A stretch of 64,000 nucleotides of DNA from Marinobacter sp. LA51 (GCF_030297175.1 NZ_AP028070.1:3348001-3412000); one strand, 5' to 3'; numbered from the stretch's first letter, positions 28,303 to 38,692 are shown. Numbers and translations are program-made. Notes: a model not told the origin generated them from the sequence alone.

Positions 28303-29790
28303 ATGACACCCGAGCAATTTACCGAGCTCGCCCACGCCGGCTTTAACCGCATTCCGGTCTATCGCGAGGTTCTCGCGGATCTCGACACCCCCCTCAGCAC
28401 CTATCTGAAACTGGCGAGCGGCCCGTATTCGTACCTGTTCGAATCGGTCCAGGGCGGCGAAAAATGGGGCCGTTACTCAATCATCGGCCTGCCCAGCCAC
28501 GAGGTGCTGAAAATCTTTGATCACCGCATCGAAGTGCGCCGCGGCGGGGAGTTGGTGGAAGAAGCCGAGGTGGAGGATCCACTGGCGTTCGTCGAGGACT
28601 ATCAAGCCCGTTTCAACGCCCCGGATCTGGAACAACTGCCCCGTTTTAACGGTGGTCTGGTCGGCTATTTCGGCTACGACACCGTGCGCTACATCGAAAA
28701 GCGCCTGCGCAAGAGCTGCCCGCCGGACAAGATCGGCACCCCGGATATCCTGCTGATGGTGTCGGACGAAATCGTGGTGTTCGATAACCTGCGCGGCAAA
28801 CTGCACCTGATTGTCCATGCTGATCCAAGCGTTGAGGGTGCCTACGAACAGGCCCTGGCCCGGATCGATGAACTTGAGGGCCAGCTGCACCGGCAGACCG
28901 CCGACGCTCCCCGCACCCCGGCGCACCTGCGTGGCAAGACCGTGGACGAGAGCGACTTCATTTCCGGCTTCAGCCAGGACAAATTCGAGGCCGCTGTCGG
29001 CAAGATCAAGGAATACGTGCTCGACGGTGATGTCATGCAAACCGTAATCTCCCAGCGCATGTCAATTCCGTTCGAGGCGCCGCCGCTGAACCTGTACCGC
29101 TCCCTGCGCGTACTGAATCCCTCGCCGTACATGTATTTCCTGGATCTGGACGATTTCCACATCGTCGGTTCCTCACCAGAAATTCTGGCCCGCGTGGAAG
29201 ACGAGGAAGTGACGGTCCGGCCCATCGCCGGAACCCGTAAACGGGGCGCCACCGAGGCCGAAGACAAGGCGCTGGAATCAGAATTGCTGGCCGACCCGAA
29301 AGAAATTGCCGAACACCTGATGCTGATTGATCTCGGCCGTAACGACGCCGGGCGAGTGGCGGAAACCGGCACCGTGCGCCTGACCGACAAAATGATCGTG
29401 GAGCGCTATTCCCACGTTATGCACATCGTCTCCAACGTTACCGGCCGGCTGAACGAGGGCACCAGCTGTCTGGATGTGCTGCGGGCCACCCTGCCTGCGG
29501 GCACCCTCAGTGGCGCACCCAAGATCCGAGCCATGGAGATCATCGACGAGCTCGAGCCGGTCAAGCGCGGGGTCTACGGCGGCGCCGTGGGCTATCTGTC
29601 GTTCAACGGAAACATGGACACCGCCATCGCCATCCGCACCGCGGTGATCAAGGACAACACCCTGCATATCCAGGCCGGTGCCGGCGTGGTGGCGGATTCG
29701 GTGCCCCGCCTTGAGTGGAAGGAAACCATGAATAAGGGCCGCGCGATCTTCCGCGCGGTAGCCATGACCTACAACGATTTCGACCACTGA
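28303..29790 (+). CDS. trpE: Anthranilate synthase component I
   Basis: This 495-residue subunit converts chorismate to anthranilate. The tryptophan-feedback region near the N-terminus includes [23 protein letters not shown] (LxxES). The chorismate-binding domain contains [53 protein letters not shown] and [22 protein letters not shown], all intact. It heads trpE-G-D-C, separated from trpG by 16 bases. The leader peptide upstream suggests control by tryptophan supply. Confidence 0.97.
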   Translation: MTPEQFTELAHAGFNRIPVYREVLADLDTPLSTYLKLASGPYSYLFESVQGGEKWGRYSIIGLPSHEVLKIFDHRIEVRRGGELVEEAEVEDPLAFVEDYQARFNAPDLEQLPRFNGGLVGYFGYDTVRYIEKRLRKSCPPDKIGTPDILLMVSDEIVVFDNLRGKLHLIVHADPSVEGAYEQALARIDELEGQLHRQTADAPRTPAHLRGKTVDESDFISGFSQDKFEAAVGKIKEYVLDGDVMQTVISQRMSIPFEAPPLNLYRSLRVLNPSPYMYFLDLDDFHIVGSSPEILARVEDEEVTVRPIAGTRKRGATEAEDKALESELLADPKEIAEHLMLIDLGRNDAGRVAETGTVRLTDKMIVERYSHVMHIVSNVTGRLNEGTSCLDVLRATLPAGTLSGAPKIRAMEIIDELEPVKRGVYGGAVGYLSFNGNMDTAIAIRTAVIKDNTLHIQAGAGVVADSVPRLEWKETMNKGRAIFRAVAMTYNDFDH

Positions 29791-29806
29791 GGCGGAGGAA
29801 CGATTT

Positions 29807-30385
29807 ATGTTGCTGATGATCGATAACTACGATTCCTTCACCTACAACGTGGTGCAGTATCTGGCCGAACTGGGCGCCGACGTTCAGGTGTACCGAAACG
29901 ACGAAATTACCGTGGAGCAGATCGAGGCGCTGAAGCCGGAGCGTATCGTGGTCTCTCCGGGCCCATGCACACCCAATGAGGCCGGTGTGTCCATGGCGGT
30001 GATTCGCCACTTCGCCGGCAAACTGCCGATCCTGGGCGTCTGTCTGGGCCACCAGGCCATCGGCCAGGTCTACGGCGGCGACGTCATCCGCGCCGGGCGC
30101 GTCATGCACGGCAAGGTATCGCCGGTTTACCACCAGGACACAGGCGTGTTCCGGGGCCTGAACAACCCCTTGCAGGCCACTCGCTACCACAGCCTGGTGA
30201 TTGACCAGAACACGCTGCCGGACTGCCTGGAAGTAACCGCCTGGACCCGCAACGACGACGGCTCCATCGAAGAGATTATGGGCGTGCGACACAAGACCCT
30301 GCCCATTGAAGGCGTTCAGTTCCACCCGGAGTCCATCATGACCGAGCAGGGACACGAACTGCTGCGCAACTTCCTGAGACGCTGA
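29807..30385 (+). CDS. trpG: Anthranilate synthase glutamine amidotransferase component
   Basis: This 192-residue class I glutaminase feeds ammonia to TrpE. The triad is visible: Cys in [12 protein letters not shown], His in [11 protein letters not shown], with its Glu partner. The oxyanion loop [13 protein letters not shown] is intact. A clear GGCGGAGG ribosome site precedes the ATG. It may also serve para-aminobenzoate synthesis, as in organisms with a single amphibolic subunit; this window cannot decide that. Confidence 0.96.
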   Translation: MLLMIDNYDSFTYNVVQYLAELGADVQVYRNDEITVEQIEALKPERIVVSPGPCTPNEAGVSMAVIRHFAGKLPILGVCLGHQAIGQVYGGDVIRAGRVMHGKVSPVYHQDTGVFRGLNNPLQATRYHSLVIDQNTLPDCLEVTAWTRNDDGSIEEIMGVRHKTLPIEGVQFHPESIMTEQGHELLRNFLRR

Positions 30386-30417
30386 ATCAGCCAATGACAA
30401 TGGAGAGCCCCAACACC

Positions 30418-31446
30418 ATGGACATGAAAGAAGCTCTGAACCGGATTGCCTCCAACCTGGACCTGTCCCGGGACGAGATGAAACAGGTTATGCGCATCGT
30501 CATGAAGGGCGAGGCCACCGACTCGCAGATCGGGGCCTTCCTGATGGGCCTGCGCCTCAAGAGCGAGACCATCGATGAAATCACCGGGGCCACCGAAGTC
30601 ATGCGCGAGCTGGCCACCGGCGTCACCGTCAAGGCCGAACCCCTGGTAGACATTGTCGGCACCGGCGGCGACGGCGCCAACCTGTTCAACGTGTCGTCGG
30701 CGGCCGCTTTCGTGGTCGCCGCCGCCGGCGGTTTTGTCGCCAAGCACGGCAACCGCGGGGTATCGTCCAAGAGCGGCAGTGCCGACCTGATCGAAAAGGC
30801 CGGCATCAATCTCAACATGTCGCCGGAACAGGTGGCCCGATGCATTGAACAGATTGGTGTTGGTTTCATGTTCGCCCCGGCCCATCATGGCGCCATGAAG
30901 CACGCCATTGGCCCGCGCAAGGAACTTGGTTGCCGCACCATCTTCAACATCCTCGGCCCGATGACCAACCCGGCTGGCGTTAAACGCCAGCTGCTCGGGG
31001 TATTTACCAGGGATCTGTGCCGGCCGATGGCAGAAGTACTGCAGCGCCTGGGCTCCGAGCACATCATGGTGGTGTGCTCCAAGGACGGACTGGACGAAAT
31101 CAGCCTGGCCAGCCCAACCCACGTGGCCGAACTGAAAGACGGTGAGATCACCGAATACGACATCACCCCGGAAGATCTGGGCATCAAGAGTGAGTCCCTG
31201 GTCGGCCTGACCGTGGACAGCTCCGAGGACTCCCTGAAGCTGATCCGGGCCGCCTTTGGCCGCGGCCACGACGAAATGGCCGAGAAAGCCCGCGACTTGA
31301 TCGCCCTGAACGCCGGCGCAGCGATTTACGTAGCCGGCCTGGCCGCCACCCCGAAAGACGGGGTAGAACTGGCTCTGGACGCCATCGGCTCCGGCCTGGC
31401 CGCCGGCAAGATGTCCGAACTGGCCGACTTTTCCCAGTGTTTCTGA
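30418..31446 (+). CDS. trpD: Anthranilate phosphoribosyltransferase
   Basis: This enzyme couples anthranilate to PRPP. I prefer the ATG at 30418 ([21 protein letters not shown]), preceded by GGAGAG at 30402-30407, giving 342 residues; ATG 30394 adds eight residues and lacks a Shine-Dalgarno. The PRPP-binding loop is [26 protein letters not shown]. The anthranilate-side [18 protein letters not shown] and the metal-binding [13 protein letters not shown] are intact. Confidence 0.96.
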   Translation: MDMKEALNRIASNLDLSRDEMKQVMRIVMKGEATDSQIGAFLMGLRLKSETIDEITGATEVMRELATGVTVKAEPLVDIVGTGGDGANLFNVSSAAAFVVAAAGGFVAKHGNRGVSSKSGSADLIEKAGINLNMSPEQVARCIEQIGVGFMFAPAHHGAMKHAIGPRKELGCRTIFNILGPMTNPAGVKRQLLGVFTRDLCRPMAEVLQRLGSEHIMVVCSKDGLDEISLASPTHVAELKDGEITEYDITPEDLGIKSESLVGLTVDSSEDSLKLIRAAFGRGHDEMAEKARDLIALNAGAAIYVAGLAATPKDGVELALDAIGSGLAAGKMSELADFSQCF

Positions 31447-31458
31447 GCGACAGCACCC

Positions 31459-32271
31459 ATGACTGACCGACACAACGACCGCACCCCCACCATCCTGCGC
31501 AAGATTGTTGAGCGCAAATGGGAAGAAATTGCCGATCGCAAAGCGAAGATCAGCATCGACGACCTGAAGTCGATGGCAGGCGACCAGGCGCCGACGCGAG
31601 GCTTTGCCAAGGGCCTGCGCAACCGAATTGAAAGCCAGGCGCCGGCGGTAATCGCGGAGATCAAGAAAGCCTCACCCAGCAAGGGGATATTACGGGACCC
31701 GTTCGAGCCGGCAGTCATTGCCGAAAGCTACGAGGAAGGCGGCGCAGCCTGTCTGTCGGTACTCACCGACAGGGACTTTTTCCAGGGCCACGAAGATTAC
31801 CTGGTTGCCGCCCGCAATGCCTGCAGCCTGCCAGTCATCCGCAAAGATTTCATGGTAGCGCCCTACCAGGTGTACGAAAGCCGGGCCATCGGCGCCGACT
31901 GCATCCTGCTGATCGCCGCCTGCCTGACCAAGGACCAAATGCAGGAGCTGGAAGGCATTGCCCACGAAATTGGCCTGGATGTGCTGGTGGAAGTGCACAA
32001 CGGAGAAGAGTTGGACGACGCGCTGACCCTCAAAACCCCGTTGGTGGGCATCAACAACCGCAACCTGCACACCTTCGAGGTGTCGCTCGACACCACCTTC
32101 GACCTGCACGAACGCATTGGCAAGGATCGCCTGAGCATCACCGAAAGCGGCATCATGACCCGCGCCGATGTGCAGGCCATGACCGAGCGGGGAATCTACG
32201 GTTTTCTGGTAGGTGAGTCGTTTATGCGTGCAGAAGATCCCGGCAAGAAATTGCAGGAATTGTTCTTCTAA
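31459..32271 (+). CDS. trpC: Indole-3-glycerol phosphate synthase
   Basis: This 270-residue TIM-barrel enzyme closes the indole ring. Key motifs are [13 protein letters not shown] (catalytic Lys), [53 protein letters not shown] and [13 protein letters not shown]. There is no fused TrpF domain, so phosphoribosylanthranilate isomerase and tryptophan synthase are encoded elsewhere, as in Pseudomonas. It is the last gene of this trp cluster. Confidence 0.97.
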   Translation: MTDRHNDRTPTILRKIVERKWEEIADRKAKISIDDLKSMAGDQAPTRGFAKGLRNRIESQAPAVIAEIKKASPSKGILRDPFEPAVIAESYEEGGAACLSVLTDRDFFQGHEDYLVAARNACSLPVIRKDFMVAPYQVYESRAIGADCILLIAACLTKDQMQELEGIAHEIGLDVLVEVHNGEELDDALTLKTPLVGINNRNLHTFEVSLDTTFDLHERIGKDRLSITESGIMTRADVQAMTERGIYGFLVGESFMRAEDPGKKLQELFF

Positions 32272-32293
32272 GGGCGCTCACTCAAATGCCCGA

Positions 32294-32320
32294 ACGGGGC
32301 GGCGGGTAGAGCCGCCCCGT
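32294..32320. terminator. GC-rich hairpin between convergent trpC and DUF4202 genes
   Basis: ACGGGGCGGC (32294-32303) pairs perfectly with GCCGCCCCGT (32311-32320) across a 7-base loop. There is no clear T-run on either strand. The position between two stop codons suggests a bidirectional transcription end or mRNA-stabilising hairpin. Confidence 0.5.
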
Positions 32321-32341
32321 CCACAAAGCTAAAAGCCTACG

Positions 32342-32956
32342 TCACTCACCTGCACCCGCCAGCGCCTCCTGCAACAGCTCCAGCAGATGCGCCGGCATTC
32401 CTTCTGCCAGCTTAAGCGCCGCCTCATGCCCCCGTGGCGACATCTTGCCCCAGGTTCGACGTACGATTCTCAGCCACTTCTCGCGATCATAATCCGCTTT
32501 CTCTTCATAGAAATCGGCAAAGTAACGCTCCAGGAACACCATACAAGCGACGTCTTCCAGCAGCTGAGTATCCGCATCCTGACGCAATTCGCGCTTGGTC
32601 AAGATCGTTTCCACCTTGTCGCACTCGGCCGCCTCGTAACCACAGTCGGCCATGATCTCGGCGGCCCGGCGCCCGTGCATGCGACCGCAGGCCTGGCGCC
32701 ATTGGTAGTACGCCTTGCGGCCTTCCGGGTAATCCGTGCGCGGAATGGTCCAGCGTTCGATGTGCTGGGCCCGGCAGGCAATCTGCATCCGCTCGGAGGG
32801 CTCCGATTCCAGCGCGAACAGCCAACGGGTCATGTGCTGGCTGTAGGCGTACTCCCGCGGCAACGACTCGCCATCAACAGTTTCCCGATTCGGGTCGGCG
32901 CGGTTGGCGCCATCAATCTTGTCCAATGCACAGGTCAGTTGTGCCGAGGCGGTCAT
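32342..32956 (-). CDS. DUF4202 protein
   Basis: This is a 204-residue soluble helical protein. Conserved blocks match the DUF4202 family: YSQHMTRWLFALESEPSERMQIACRAQHIERWTIPR, YPEGRKAYYQWRQACGRMHGRRAAEIM and LLEDVACMVFLERYFADFYE. The His-rich spacing (Q-H-M, A-Q-H-I-E-R-W, R-M-H) is suggestive of an HD-like metal site, but that is inference. The biochemical role is unknown. It is convergent with trpC and upstream of no obvious partner. Confidence 0.85.
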   Translation of the reverse strand: MTASAQLTCALDKIDGANRADPNRETVDGESLPREYAYSQHMTRWLFALESEPSERMQIACRAQHIERWTIPRTDYPEGRKAYYQWRQACGRMHGRRAAEIMADCGYEAAECDKVETILTKRELRQDADTQLLEDVACMVFLERYFADFYEEKADYDREKWLRIVRRTWGKMSPRGHEAALKLAEGMPAHLLELLQEALAGAGE

Positions 32957-33003
32957 GCCGGTCTCCTGTCGGTTGTCATCAAGGCTGTGATCTTACCCGA
33001 TGC

Positions 33004-33669
33004 TCAGCGAGTTACCATGGTCTGGGCGCTCTTGACCAGATCGTCCGAACTTCCCGGGCGCTCCGGTTTGTGAATGCCGGCCGCACAACCGGGGCGCTCA
33101 TAGAGCTCATTGACCCAGCGCATCAAATGCTCAAGCCCCTCCACAGAGGCGCCGGACCAGTTATGGGTACGCACCCAGGCCCAATTGGCAAAGTCGGCAA
33201 TGGTGATCTCGTCGCCGGCCAGATAGCGGGACTGTCCCAGGCGCGTGTCCAGCACCTCGAACAGGCGCCGACACTCGTGCTGGTAGCGATCAATGGCCGG
33301 CTGGATCTTCTCCGGAAAATAACGGTAGAACACATTCGCCTGACCCATCATCGGCCCTACTCCGCCCATCTGGAACATCAGCCATTGCAGAGCCTGTGAA
33401 CGCACCTTTGGGTCGGCGGGGTAGAACTGGCCATATTTTTCAGCCAGGTAAACCATGATCGCGCCAGATTCGAACACCACGAAATCGTCGTTATCGCGAT
33501 CAACGATAACCGGGATACGGCCATTGGGATTCATCGCCAGAAATTCCGGAGTTTTTTGTGCACCCTTGGACAGGTCGATCGGGATCAGGTTGTACTCAAC
33601 CCCCATCTCTTCGAGCAATACAGACACTTTGTGGCCATTGGGGGTCGGCGACGTATAGAGATCAATCAA
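33004..33669 (-). CDS. Glutathione S-transferase-like protein, YfcG/Nu type
   Basis: This 221-residue protein has a thioredoxin-like N-terminal domain ([57 protein letters not shown]) and an all-helical C-terminal domain. The SPTPNGHKV start and [16 protein letters not shown] glutathione contact resemble E. coli YfcG, a disulfide-bond oxidoreductase. Activity as a disulfide reductase rather than a transferase is inferred from that resemblance. A second, unrelated-subclass GST lies 45 bases upstream on the same strand. Confidence 0.88.
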   Translation of the reverse strand: MIDLYTSPTPNGHKVSVLLEEMGVEYNLIPIDLSKGAQKTPEFLAMNPNGRIPVIVDRDNDDFVVFESGAIMVYLAEKYGQFYPADPKVRSQALQWLMFQMGGVGPMMGQANVFYRYFPEKIQPAIDRYQHECRRLFEVLDTRLGQSRYLAGDEITIADFANWAWVRTHNWSGASVEGLEHLMRWVNELYERPGCAAGIHKPERPGSSDDLVKSAQTMVTR

Positions 33670-33714
33670 GGCATTCTCCTTATTCAGATGAACGGGGGGG
33701 CATCACCAGCGGAA

Positions 33715-34332
33715 CTAAACCTGTGCCGATGGCCGCGCTTTGATGCGCTCAAACCAGGCCTGAAGGTTGGTTTGCTCAGGCTTGATACGAATATTGATCA
33801 CCCGGGCAAAGGCAATGGTGGTGAAGGCATTGATATCCGCCGCAGTGAAGCGATCGAGGCAGATGTACTCCTTGCCTTCAAGCTGCTTGTTCAGGAAGTG
33901 CAGGAATTTCTCAACCTGCTGGCCGCAGTCCTCACCCCACTCCTTGATCGGATTCATACGATCTTTGAAGTAGCCGCTGGTGTGCTGAAAACACATGCCG
34001 GTGGGCATGAAGAAAAACAGCTCGATCCAACGCATCCACTGTTCCAGTTGCGCCTTCTCAAGCGGCGTATCACCCAGCAGGCTTGGACTGTCCGGATAGC
34101 TTTCCTCGAAATAGCGACAGATCGCCATGGTTTCCGCGATGCAGGTGCCTTCATCCAGTTCCATCACCGGTACTTTCTTCATAGGATTCTTGGCGACGTA
34201 TTCCGGTGTCAGGTTCTCGCCTTTCTGCAGATCAATCTCGACAAATTCGGCCTTATCGAGCAGGCCCTTCTCGGCCAGGAACATGCGCACGCGGCGAGGA
34301 TTGGGGGCGGTTTTGGTCTCAAAGATCTTCAT
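33715..34332 (-). CDS. Glutathione S-transferase family protein
   Basis: The start at 34330-34332 gives 205 residues beginning MKIFETKTAPNPRRVRMFLAEKGL. A longer frame to 34422 adds 30 low-complexity residues and is unlikely. The thioredoxin-fold half contains NPMKKVPVMELDEGTCIAETMAICRYFEE, with Glu-Thr as the glutathione gamma-glutamyl contact. The helical half contains DRFTAADINAFTTIAFAR. The subclass is unclear. It probably forms a short operon with the YfcG-like gene downstream. Confidence 0.87.
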   Translation of the reverse strand: MKIFETKTAPNPRRVRMFLAEKGLLDKAEFVEIDLQKGENLTPEYVAKNPMKKVPVMELDEGTCIAETMAICRYFEESYPDSPSLLGDTPLEKAQLEQWMRWIELFFFMPTGMCFQHTSGYFKDRMNPIKEWGEDCGQQVEKFLHFLNKQLEGKEYICLDRFTAADINAFTTIAFARVINIRIKPEQTNLQAWFERIKARPSAQV

Positions 34333-34428
34333 TGTTGTTGGCTCCGTTCCGGACGGTTGAGTGTGACTACCAGCGGCAGACAAAGGCTGAGCCTGCCCCG
34401 AACAGAGAGTTGCGTCAAGCAACCAATA

Positions 34429-35163
34429 CTAGCGTGACAGCCAGGCCAACAGTTGTCGGATAATCCAGTCCGGGTCGTCAATGACCAGATCGTGGCCGGC
34501 ATCCGGATGCAGTTTCAGCGTCCACTGCCAGCGCTGCTCAAGGTCCGCACTGCACCTCCAGTGCACCATCCGATCGCCCCGACTGGCCAGTAGCAGCGCT
34601 TCGGGCATGGGTCTCTTGGACGCTGGTTTAAAGCGGGCCGCGGCGGCAATCTGCCGGCCCGCATTGCGAATACTGACCGGGCGCTGGCGCTGGATTCGAT
34701 ACCACTGCTTGATCAGTTCCAGGGGCGGAACACGATTGGAGGTCAATCGGAGCAGATCTCGCTCCCGCTCGAACAATTCGCGACGGACCAGCAGCCGAAC
34801 CAGTCTGGGCCAGGCGCCCGGACGCATTCGTTGCCAGAACGGGCTGAACCCCGAGCTGGTATTGACCAGGACCAGATTCTGGAGTTCACCCTCCGGGGCA
34901 TGCTGGGCCCAGTCCAATGCCACCATGCCGCCCATGGACAACGCCAGGACACTAAAAGGCTTGGGGATGTGAGCAACCTGCCGCCGGACTGCCTCACGAA
35001 TACCAATGATGGTGTCTGGGCTGGGTTCGCGAAAATGAACACCTGTGCCCGGTAAATCGACCGGGTGGAAGCGGTGTTCCGGAAAGGCCGATTGCAGACG
35101 CTGGGGAAAGTCACCCCAGTGCGCCTGTTCGCGGGTAAGGCCCCGCAACAGAATCCAGTCCAT
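34429..35163 (-). CDS. Alpha/beta hydrolase (BioH/PcaD-like fold)
   Basis: This is a 244-residue serine hydrolase. The nucleophile Ser76 is in LALSMGGMVAL, the acid is likely in LASRGDRMVHW and the histidine in HPDAGHDLVIDD. The start lacks the usual HG oxyanion motif and instead reads LLRGLTREQAHW, unusual but seen in some family members. Substrate unknown. It starts one base after the M14 peptidase stop codon, so the two are probably co-transcribed. Confidence 0.82.
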   Translation of the reverse strand: MDWILLRGLTREQAHWGDFPQRLQSAFPEHRFHPVDLPGTGVHFREPSPDTIIGIREAVRRQVAHIPKPFSVLALSMGGMVALDWAQHAPEGELQNLVLVNTSSGFSPFWQRMRPGAWPRLVRLLVRRELFERERDLLRLTSNRVPPLELIKQWYRIQRQRPVSIRNAGRQIAAAARFKPASKRPMPEALLLASRGDRMVHWRCSADLEQRWQWTLKLHPDAGHDLVIDDPDWIIRQLLAWLSR

Positions 35164-35164
35164 G

Positions 35165-36265
35165 CTATTGCGCGTCCCGATACCAATGCATGATCGCGGC
35201 TTCTCTCAGCATGAACTCCTCCTCCCGGGCCGGCAACCAGTTTTCATGGGCGGCCGCGGCACTGAGCAGGAAATCCAACCAGGCCAGGTGACTACGCAAC
35301 ACCCGTTTGTGCCGGTGCGGAGCCTGGGGATTAAACAGACCATCGAGCCGTAACAACTGCCGCGGCCGTTTACGCACCCAGCGCCAGGACCCCATTTCCA
35401 GCGTGAGCGGCAGGAACACCCCGTCGCTGGTACGATTCACCTGCTTGTAGAAATAATCCCAAAGATCGCCATGGGTCAGGTAATGGCGCGACTGGGGCTC
35501 AAACTGGTAATCATGGTTGGGATACGCCTGCTCCCAGATCAGCTTCAGCGCCATCACCGAGGCGATGCGCCGCATTGGGCGCCGGCGGTAGGCGTAGGGA
35601 AACCAGATCTGGTCCTTCCAGCCAAAGCCGGAGTGGCAATCCAACGCCACACTGAACGGCCGACCGGGAACCACATCGTTGATCACCGACTCAAGCGCCA
35701 GATTCTCGGCTTCCATGCCCTGCTCCGGGTCTCCGATGTACCAGGGTAACCGGGTTGACAATCGCTGACCGCCGAGCATGAACGCACTGCGCTCCTGAGC
35801 CACGATGGGGGCATTGCGCATCAGATCTACGCCACCCGGATTGCTGCGCTGATTCAGGAACATGCCACCGGGATTGAGAATTGGCAGAATGGTCACCCGC
35901 ACGGTCTGCAGCAACTGTCGCAGACTGTCATCCCAGCGCAGCCGGGCCAGGACTGATTCCAGCCAGGCTATGACCACCTGAGTACCAATGCGCTCCAGAC
36001 CATGCACCCCGCCAACCAACACCACCGATGGCGCGTCGGGTCGCTCGGAGCCCAAATCCACCCGATAGATGGGCAATGACATTTCAGCAACCCGTATGCG
36101 ATCAAGAATCCGGGTGGTGACCGACGTCGGAGCCTCCGCCAACAGGCGTTCCAACTGCACCAACTCTGGCAGGAACGATCGCAGCAAACGACGCTGGCGA
36201 CTGTCTCGGGTGGCTTGTTCTGCCGAGATGGCGGTGTGCGGTGTCAGTATCCGCAATTCTGTCAT
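35165..36265 (-). CDS. M14-family zinc carboxypeptidase-like protein
   Basis: This 366-residue protein has the carboxypeptidase A-like metal site: the first His/Glu pair in GGVHGLERIGT (HxxE), then the NPGG turn, the second zinc His in ALDCHSGFGWKD, and the catalytic Glu probably in LTLEMGSW. No signal peptide is visible, so it is probably cytoplasmic, acting on a peptide or amide substrate that cannot be named. It precedes the alpha/beta hydrolase gene with a one-base gap. A GGGGGAGCGC ribosome site is present. Confidence 0.82.
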   Translation of the reverse strand: MTELRILTPHTAISAEQATRDSRQRRLLRSFLPELVQLERLLAEAPTSVTTRILDRIRVAEMSLPIYRVDLGSERPDAPSVVLVGGVHGLERIGTQVVIAWLESVLARLRWDDSLRQLLQTVRVTILPILNPGGMFLNQRSNPGGVDLMRNAPIVAQERSAFMLGGQRLSTRLPWYIGDPEQGMEAENLALESVINDVVPGRPFSVALDCHSGFGWKDQIWFPYAYRRRPMRRIASVMALKLIWEQAYPNHDYQFEPQSRHYLTHGDLWDYFYKQVNRTSDGVFLPLTLEMGSWRWVRKRPRQLLRLDGLFNPQAPHRHKRVLRSHLAWLDFLLSAAAAHENWLPAREEEFMLREAAIMHWYRDAQ

Positions 36266-36571
36266 GATGCGCTCCCCCCTAAACGGACGGAGTTTAATCG
36301 GAGAATGCTACAAAGCTTTGACAGGCTGACCGCTCTCACCAACTAATGAGTAGCCAAAGCGGACATATATTTAGGATCAAACTTGTATCCCTGCTCAAGA
36401 TCTTTATCCTGAACCGTATGTAATGTCAGAGACCTACTGATTTTGGTTACCAGATCCAAGAAAAAAAATATTGCCCCCACTCCGATCTGTTACGGCCCCC
36501 GAACCGTAATTCGTGGACTATCATCAATGTACAAGCAACTAATTAGCCAACCCCGATAAGGAGAAGTGACT
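36266..36571. other. 306-base gap upstream of proX; no gene seen
   Basis: This divergent region between the M14 peptidase and proX is richer in A/T than its surroundings. It contains an A8 run near 36471, a TTACGG/CCGTAA inverted repeat at 36490-36509 and a strong AAGGAG at 36558-36563 for proX. No convincing open frame. It presumably carries the osmoregulated promoter of the transport operon. Confidence 0.6.
36490..36509. promoter_or_regulatory. Inverted repeat upstream of proX (candidate operator)
   Basis: TTACGG and CCGTAA arms are separated by 8 bases. The dyad lies about 60 bases before the proX start. Regulator unknown. Confidence 0.3.
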
Positions 36572-37543
36572 ATGCGCAAGATTATGTCTGCTGCGCTGTT
36601 GTGTGCAGCTGCCACCCCAGGACTTGCCCAAGCCAATGAATGTGGCGAAGTGTCCATTACCGAAATGAACTGGGCCTCTGCCTCCGTGGTCACCAACGTC
36701 GCCAAGTTCGTGATGGAACAGGGCTACGGTTGCGAAGTGGCCGTGGTTCCGTCCGACACCGTACCTGCGATCACCTCCGTTGCTGAAAACGGTGAGCCGG
36801 ACATTGTGACCGAGCTGTGGGTTAATTCCACTGGCGAAGTTTTCAACCGCCTGGAAAAAGAAGGCAAGATCGTTCGCCTTGGTGAAGTGCTATCACCCGG
36901 CGGCGTAGAAGGCTGGTGGCTTCCGACTTACGTGGTCGACGAGCATCCGGAACTGAAAACCATTGACGGCATCATGGCCAACCCCGAGCTGGTCGAAGCC
37001 CGCTTCAACAACTGCCCGGACGGCTGGGGCTGCCGGATTGTGAACGACAACCTGATCCGCGCCCTGAACCTCGAAGACTCCGGTATCGAAGTCTTCAATC
37101 ACGGCTCTGGTGAAACCTTGGCCTCGTCCATGGCTTCAGCTGTACAGAACGAAGAGCCCTGGTTCGGCTACTACTGGGGCCCGACCGTACCGCTGGGCAA
37201 GTTCGACATGACCCGCATTGACCTTGGCGAATACGATGCCGACGCCCACGCCGCCAACGGCAACAAGGACATCGACAACCCCCGCGTTTCCGACTTCCCG
37301 GCCGCACCGGTGCTGACCGCAGTCACCACGAGCTTCCAGGAGCGCGAACCGGAAATTGCCGAGATGTTGGGCAAGATGACCTTCAAGACCGAAACCATGA
37401 GCCAGGTACTGGCGTGGAAAAGCGACAACAACGCTTCTGCCGAAGAAGCTGCGGTCTACTTCCTGAGCAACAACACCGACACCTGGAGAGACTGGCTGAA
37501 CGACTCGGCTCGTGAGCGTCTCGCGGCGATCCTGGGCGAGTAA
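36572..37543 (+). CDS. proX: Glycine betaine/choline-type ABC transporter substrate-binding protein
   Basis: This 323-residue periplasmic receptor for quaternary-amine osmoprotectants starts at ATG 36572 with AAGGAG 8 bases upstream. A GTG two codons earlier is possible but crowds that site. The signal peptide is RKIMSAALLCAAATPGLAQA. The OpuAC fold shows VSITEMNWASASVVTNVAKFV, VVPSDTVPAITSVAENGEPDIVTELWVNS and EEPWFGYYWGPTVPLG. The Trp/Tyr-rich patches are of the type that cradles a quaternary ammonium group. Permease and ATPase genes follow. Confidence 0.93.
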   Translation: MRKIMSAALLCAAATPGLAQANECGEVSITEMNWASASVVTNVAKFVMEQGYGCEVAVVPSDTVPAITSVAENGEPDIVTELWVNSTGEVFNRLEKEGKIVRLGEVLSPGGVEGWWLPTYVVDEHPELKTIDGIMANPELVEARFNNCPDGWGCRIVNDNLIRALNLEDSGIEVFNHGSGETLASSMASAVQNEEPWFGYYWGPTVPLGKFDMTRIDLGEYDADAHAANGNKDIDNPRVSDFPAAPVLTAVTTSFQEREPEIAEMLGKMTFKTETMSQVLAWKSDNNASAEEAAVYFLSNNTDTWRDWLNDSARERLAAILGE

Positions 37544-37556
37544 TACTTTCCGTTTG

Positions 37557-37582
37557 AGGCAGGGCCCGCACCGGCCCTGCCT
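37557..37582 (+). terminator. Intercistronic hairpin between proX and proW
   Basis: AGGCAGGGCC (37557-37566) pairs perfectly with GGCCCTGCCT (37573-37582) across a 6-base loop. No T-run follows. It lies 14 bases after the proX stop. It would fit an mRNA-stabilising or partial terminator element giving more receptor than permease. Confidence 0.55.
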
Positions 37583-37647
37583 ACCTTCCACTCACTAATC
37601 CGATGTCCGTTGACCTGGCGGAGATACGCGCAGGAACCTGACGAATC

Positions 37648-38682
37648 ATGGCTACTTACGACGCTCTATTTTCTTCACTCGGTCTGGAAGACTGGTGCTC
37701 CGAGGGCAAGAGTGACGCCCCAATGTCCATGGCACAGCTGCTGTCAAAAACAAAAGGCGGGGAACCCACCGAAACCTCTTTGTGGGACCTACCCTTTCCT
37801 TCCATGGATGCCCTGAATAAAGCCTGCTCGGCTTTCCCTCAATCCCGGGAACTGACCAAAGGCCTGGAAGAAGGCTTCCTTGCGGTCAAGGACAGCATGA
37901 GTGTGGTCCTTGACCCAATCACCCAACCGCTGAGCTGGGCTCTGGATGGCACCTTGTACGCCATGCTCAGCGCCCCCTGGTGGATTGTCATCCCGTTGCT
38001 GCTGGTGGTGGTGTTCGTGGTGAGCAAGTCCTGGAAACTGGTCGGTTTTGTCGCCGCCAGCTTCGTTACCCTGGCGTTCATCGACTACTACACCTACGCC
38101 ATGCAAACATTGGCGATTATTTTTGTCTGCGCCTTCCTCTGCGTCCTGCTAGGGGTCCCCATTGGCATTGCCATGTCCCGAAGCGACCTAATGCAACGCA
38201 TAACGATCCCGGTGCTGGACATGCTGCAAACCCTGCCACCGTTCGTGTACCTGATCCCGCTGATCTTCCTGTTCAGCGTGACCGAGTCCAAGCTGTACGG
38301 CATTGCCATCATCCTGTACGCCATTGTTCCGGTCATCCGGTTGACCAACCTTGGCATCCGACTGGTGGACAAAGACGTGATTGAGGCCGCCGATGCCTTC
38401 GGCATGACGCCTCGACAGAAGCTGTTCAAGGTCCAGATCCCGCTCGCGCTCCCCAATATCATGGCGGGGGTAAACCAGACCATCATGATGAGCCTGGCCA
38501 TGGTCGTGATCGCCTCCCTGGTGTCTGCACCGGGTCTCGGCGTTCTGGTACTGCGCGGCATCCGAAACCTGGAACTGGGCGTGGGCCTGGTATCCGGCCT
38601 CGGCATCGTGATTCTGGCCGTGATCCTCGACCGGGTCACCAAAGCTTCTTTGGCACGCATCAATGCCTCCCAAAAGCACTGA
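37648..38682 (+). CDS. proW: Glycine betaine/proline-type ABC transporter permease
   Basis: This 344-residue inner-membrane permease has a soluble or amphipathic N-terminal part of about 100 residues. It is followed by roughly six transmembrane helices beginning PWWIVIPLLLVVVFVV. The ATPase-coupling EAA loop is in DVIEAADAFGMTPRQKLFKVQIPLALPNIMAGV. The segment VLDMLQTLPPFVYLIPLIFLF is the conserved family core. The long N-terminal extension resembles E. coli ProW. Confidence 0.93.
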   Translation: MATYDALFSSLGLEDWCSEGKSDAPMSMAQLLSKTKGGEPTETSLWDLPFPSMDALNKACSAFPQSRELTKGLEEGFLAVKDSMSVVLDPITQPLSWALDGTLYAMLSAPWWIVIPLLLVVVFVVSKSWKLVGFVAASFVTLAFIDYYTYAMQTLAIIFVCAFLCVLLGVPIGIAMSRSDLMQRITIPVLDMLQTLPPFVYLIPLIFLFSVTESKLYGIAIILYAIVPVIRLTNLGIRLVDKDVIEAADAFGMTPRQKLFKVQIPLALPNIMAGVNQTIMMSLAMVVIASLVSAPGLGVLVLRGIRNLELGVGLVSGLGIVILAVILDRVTKASLARINASQKH

Positions 38683-38692
38683 GGACAGAGAC

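Noticed and set aside
30316..31473. 385-codon minus-strand frame across trpD
   Set aside because: It is antisense to trpD, whose motifs are intact; translation is low-complexity His/Gly-rich.
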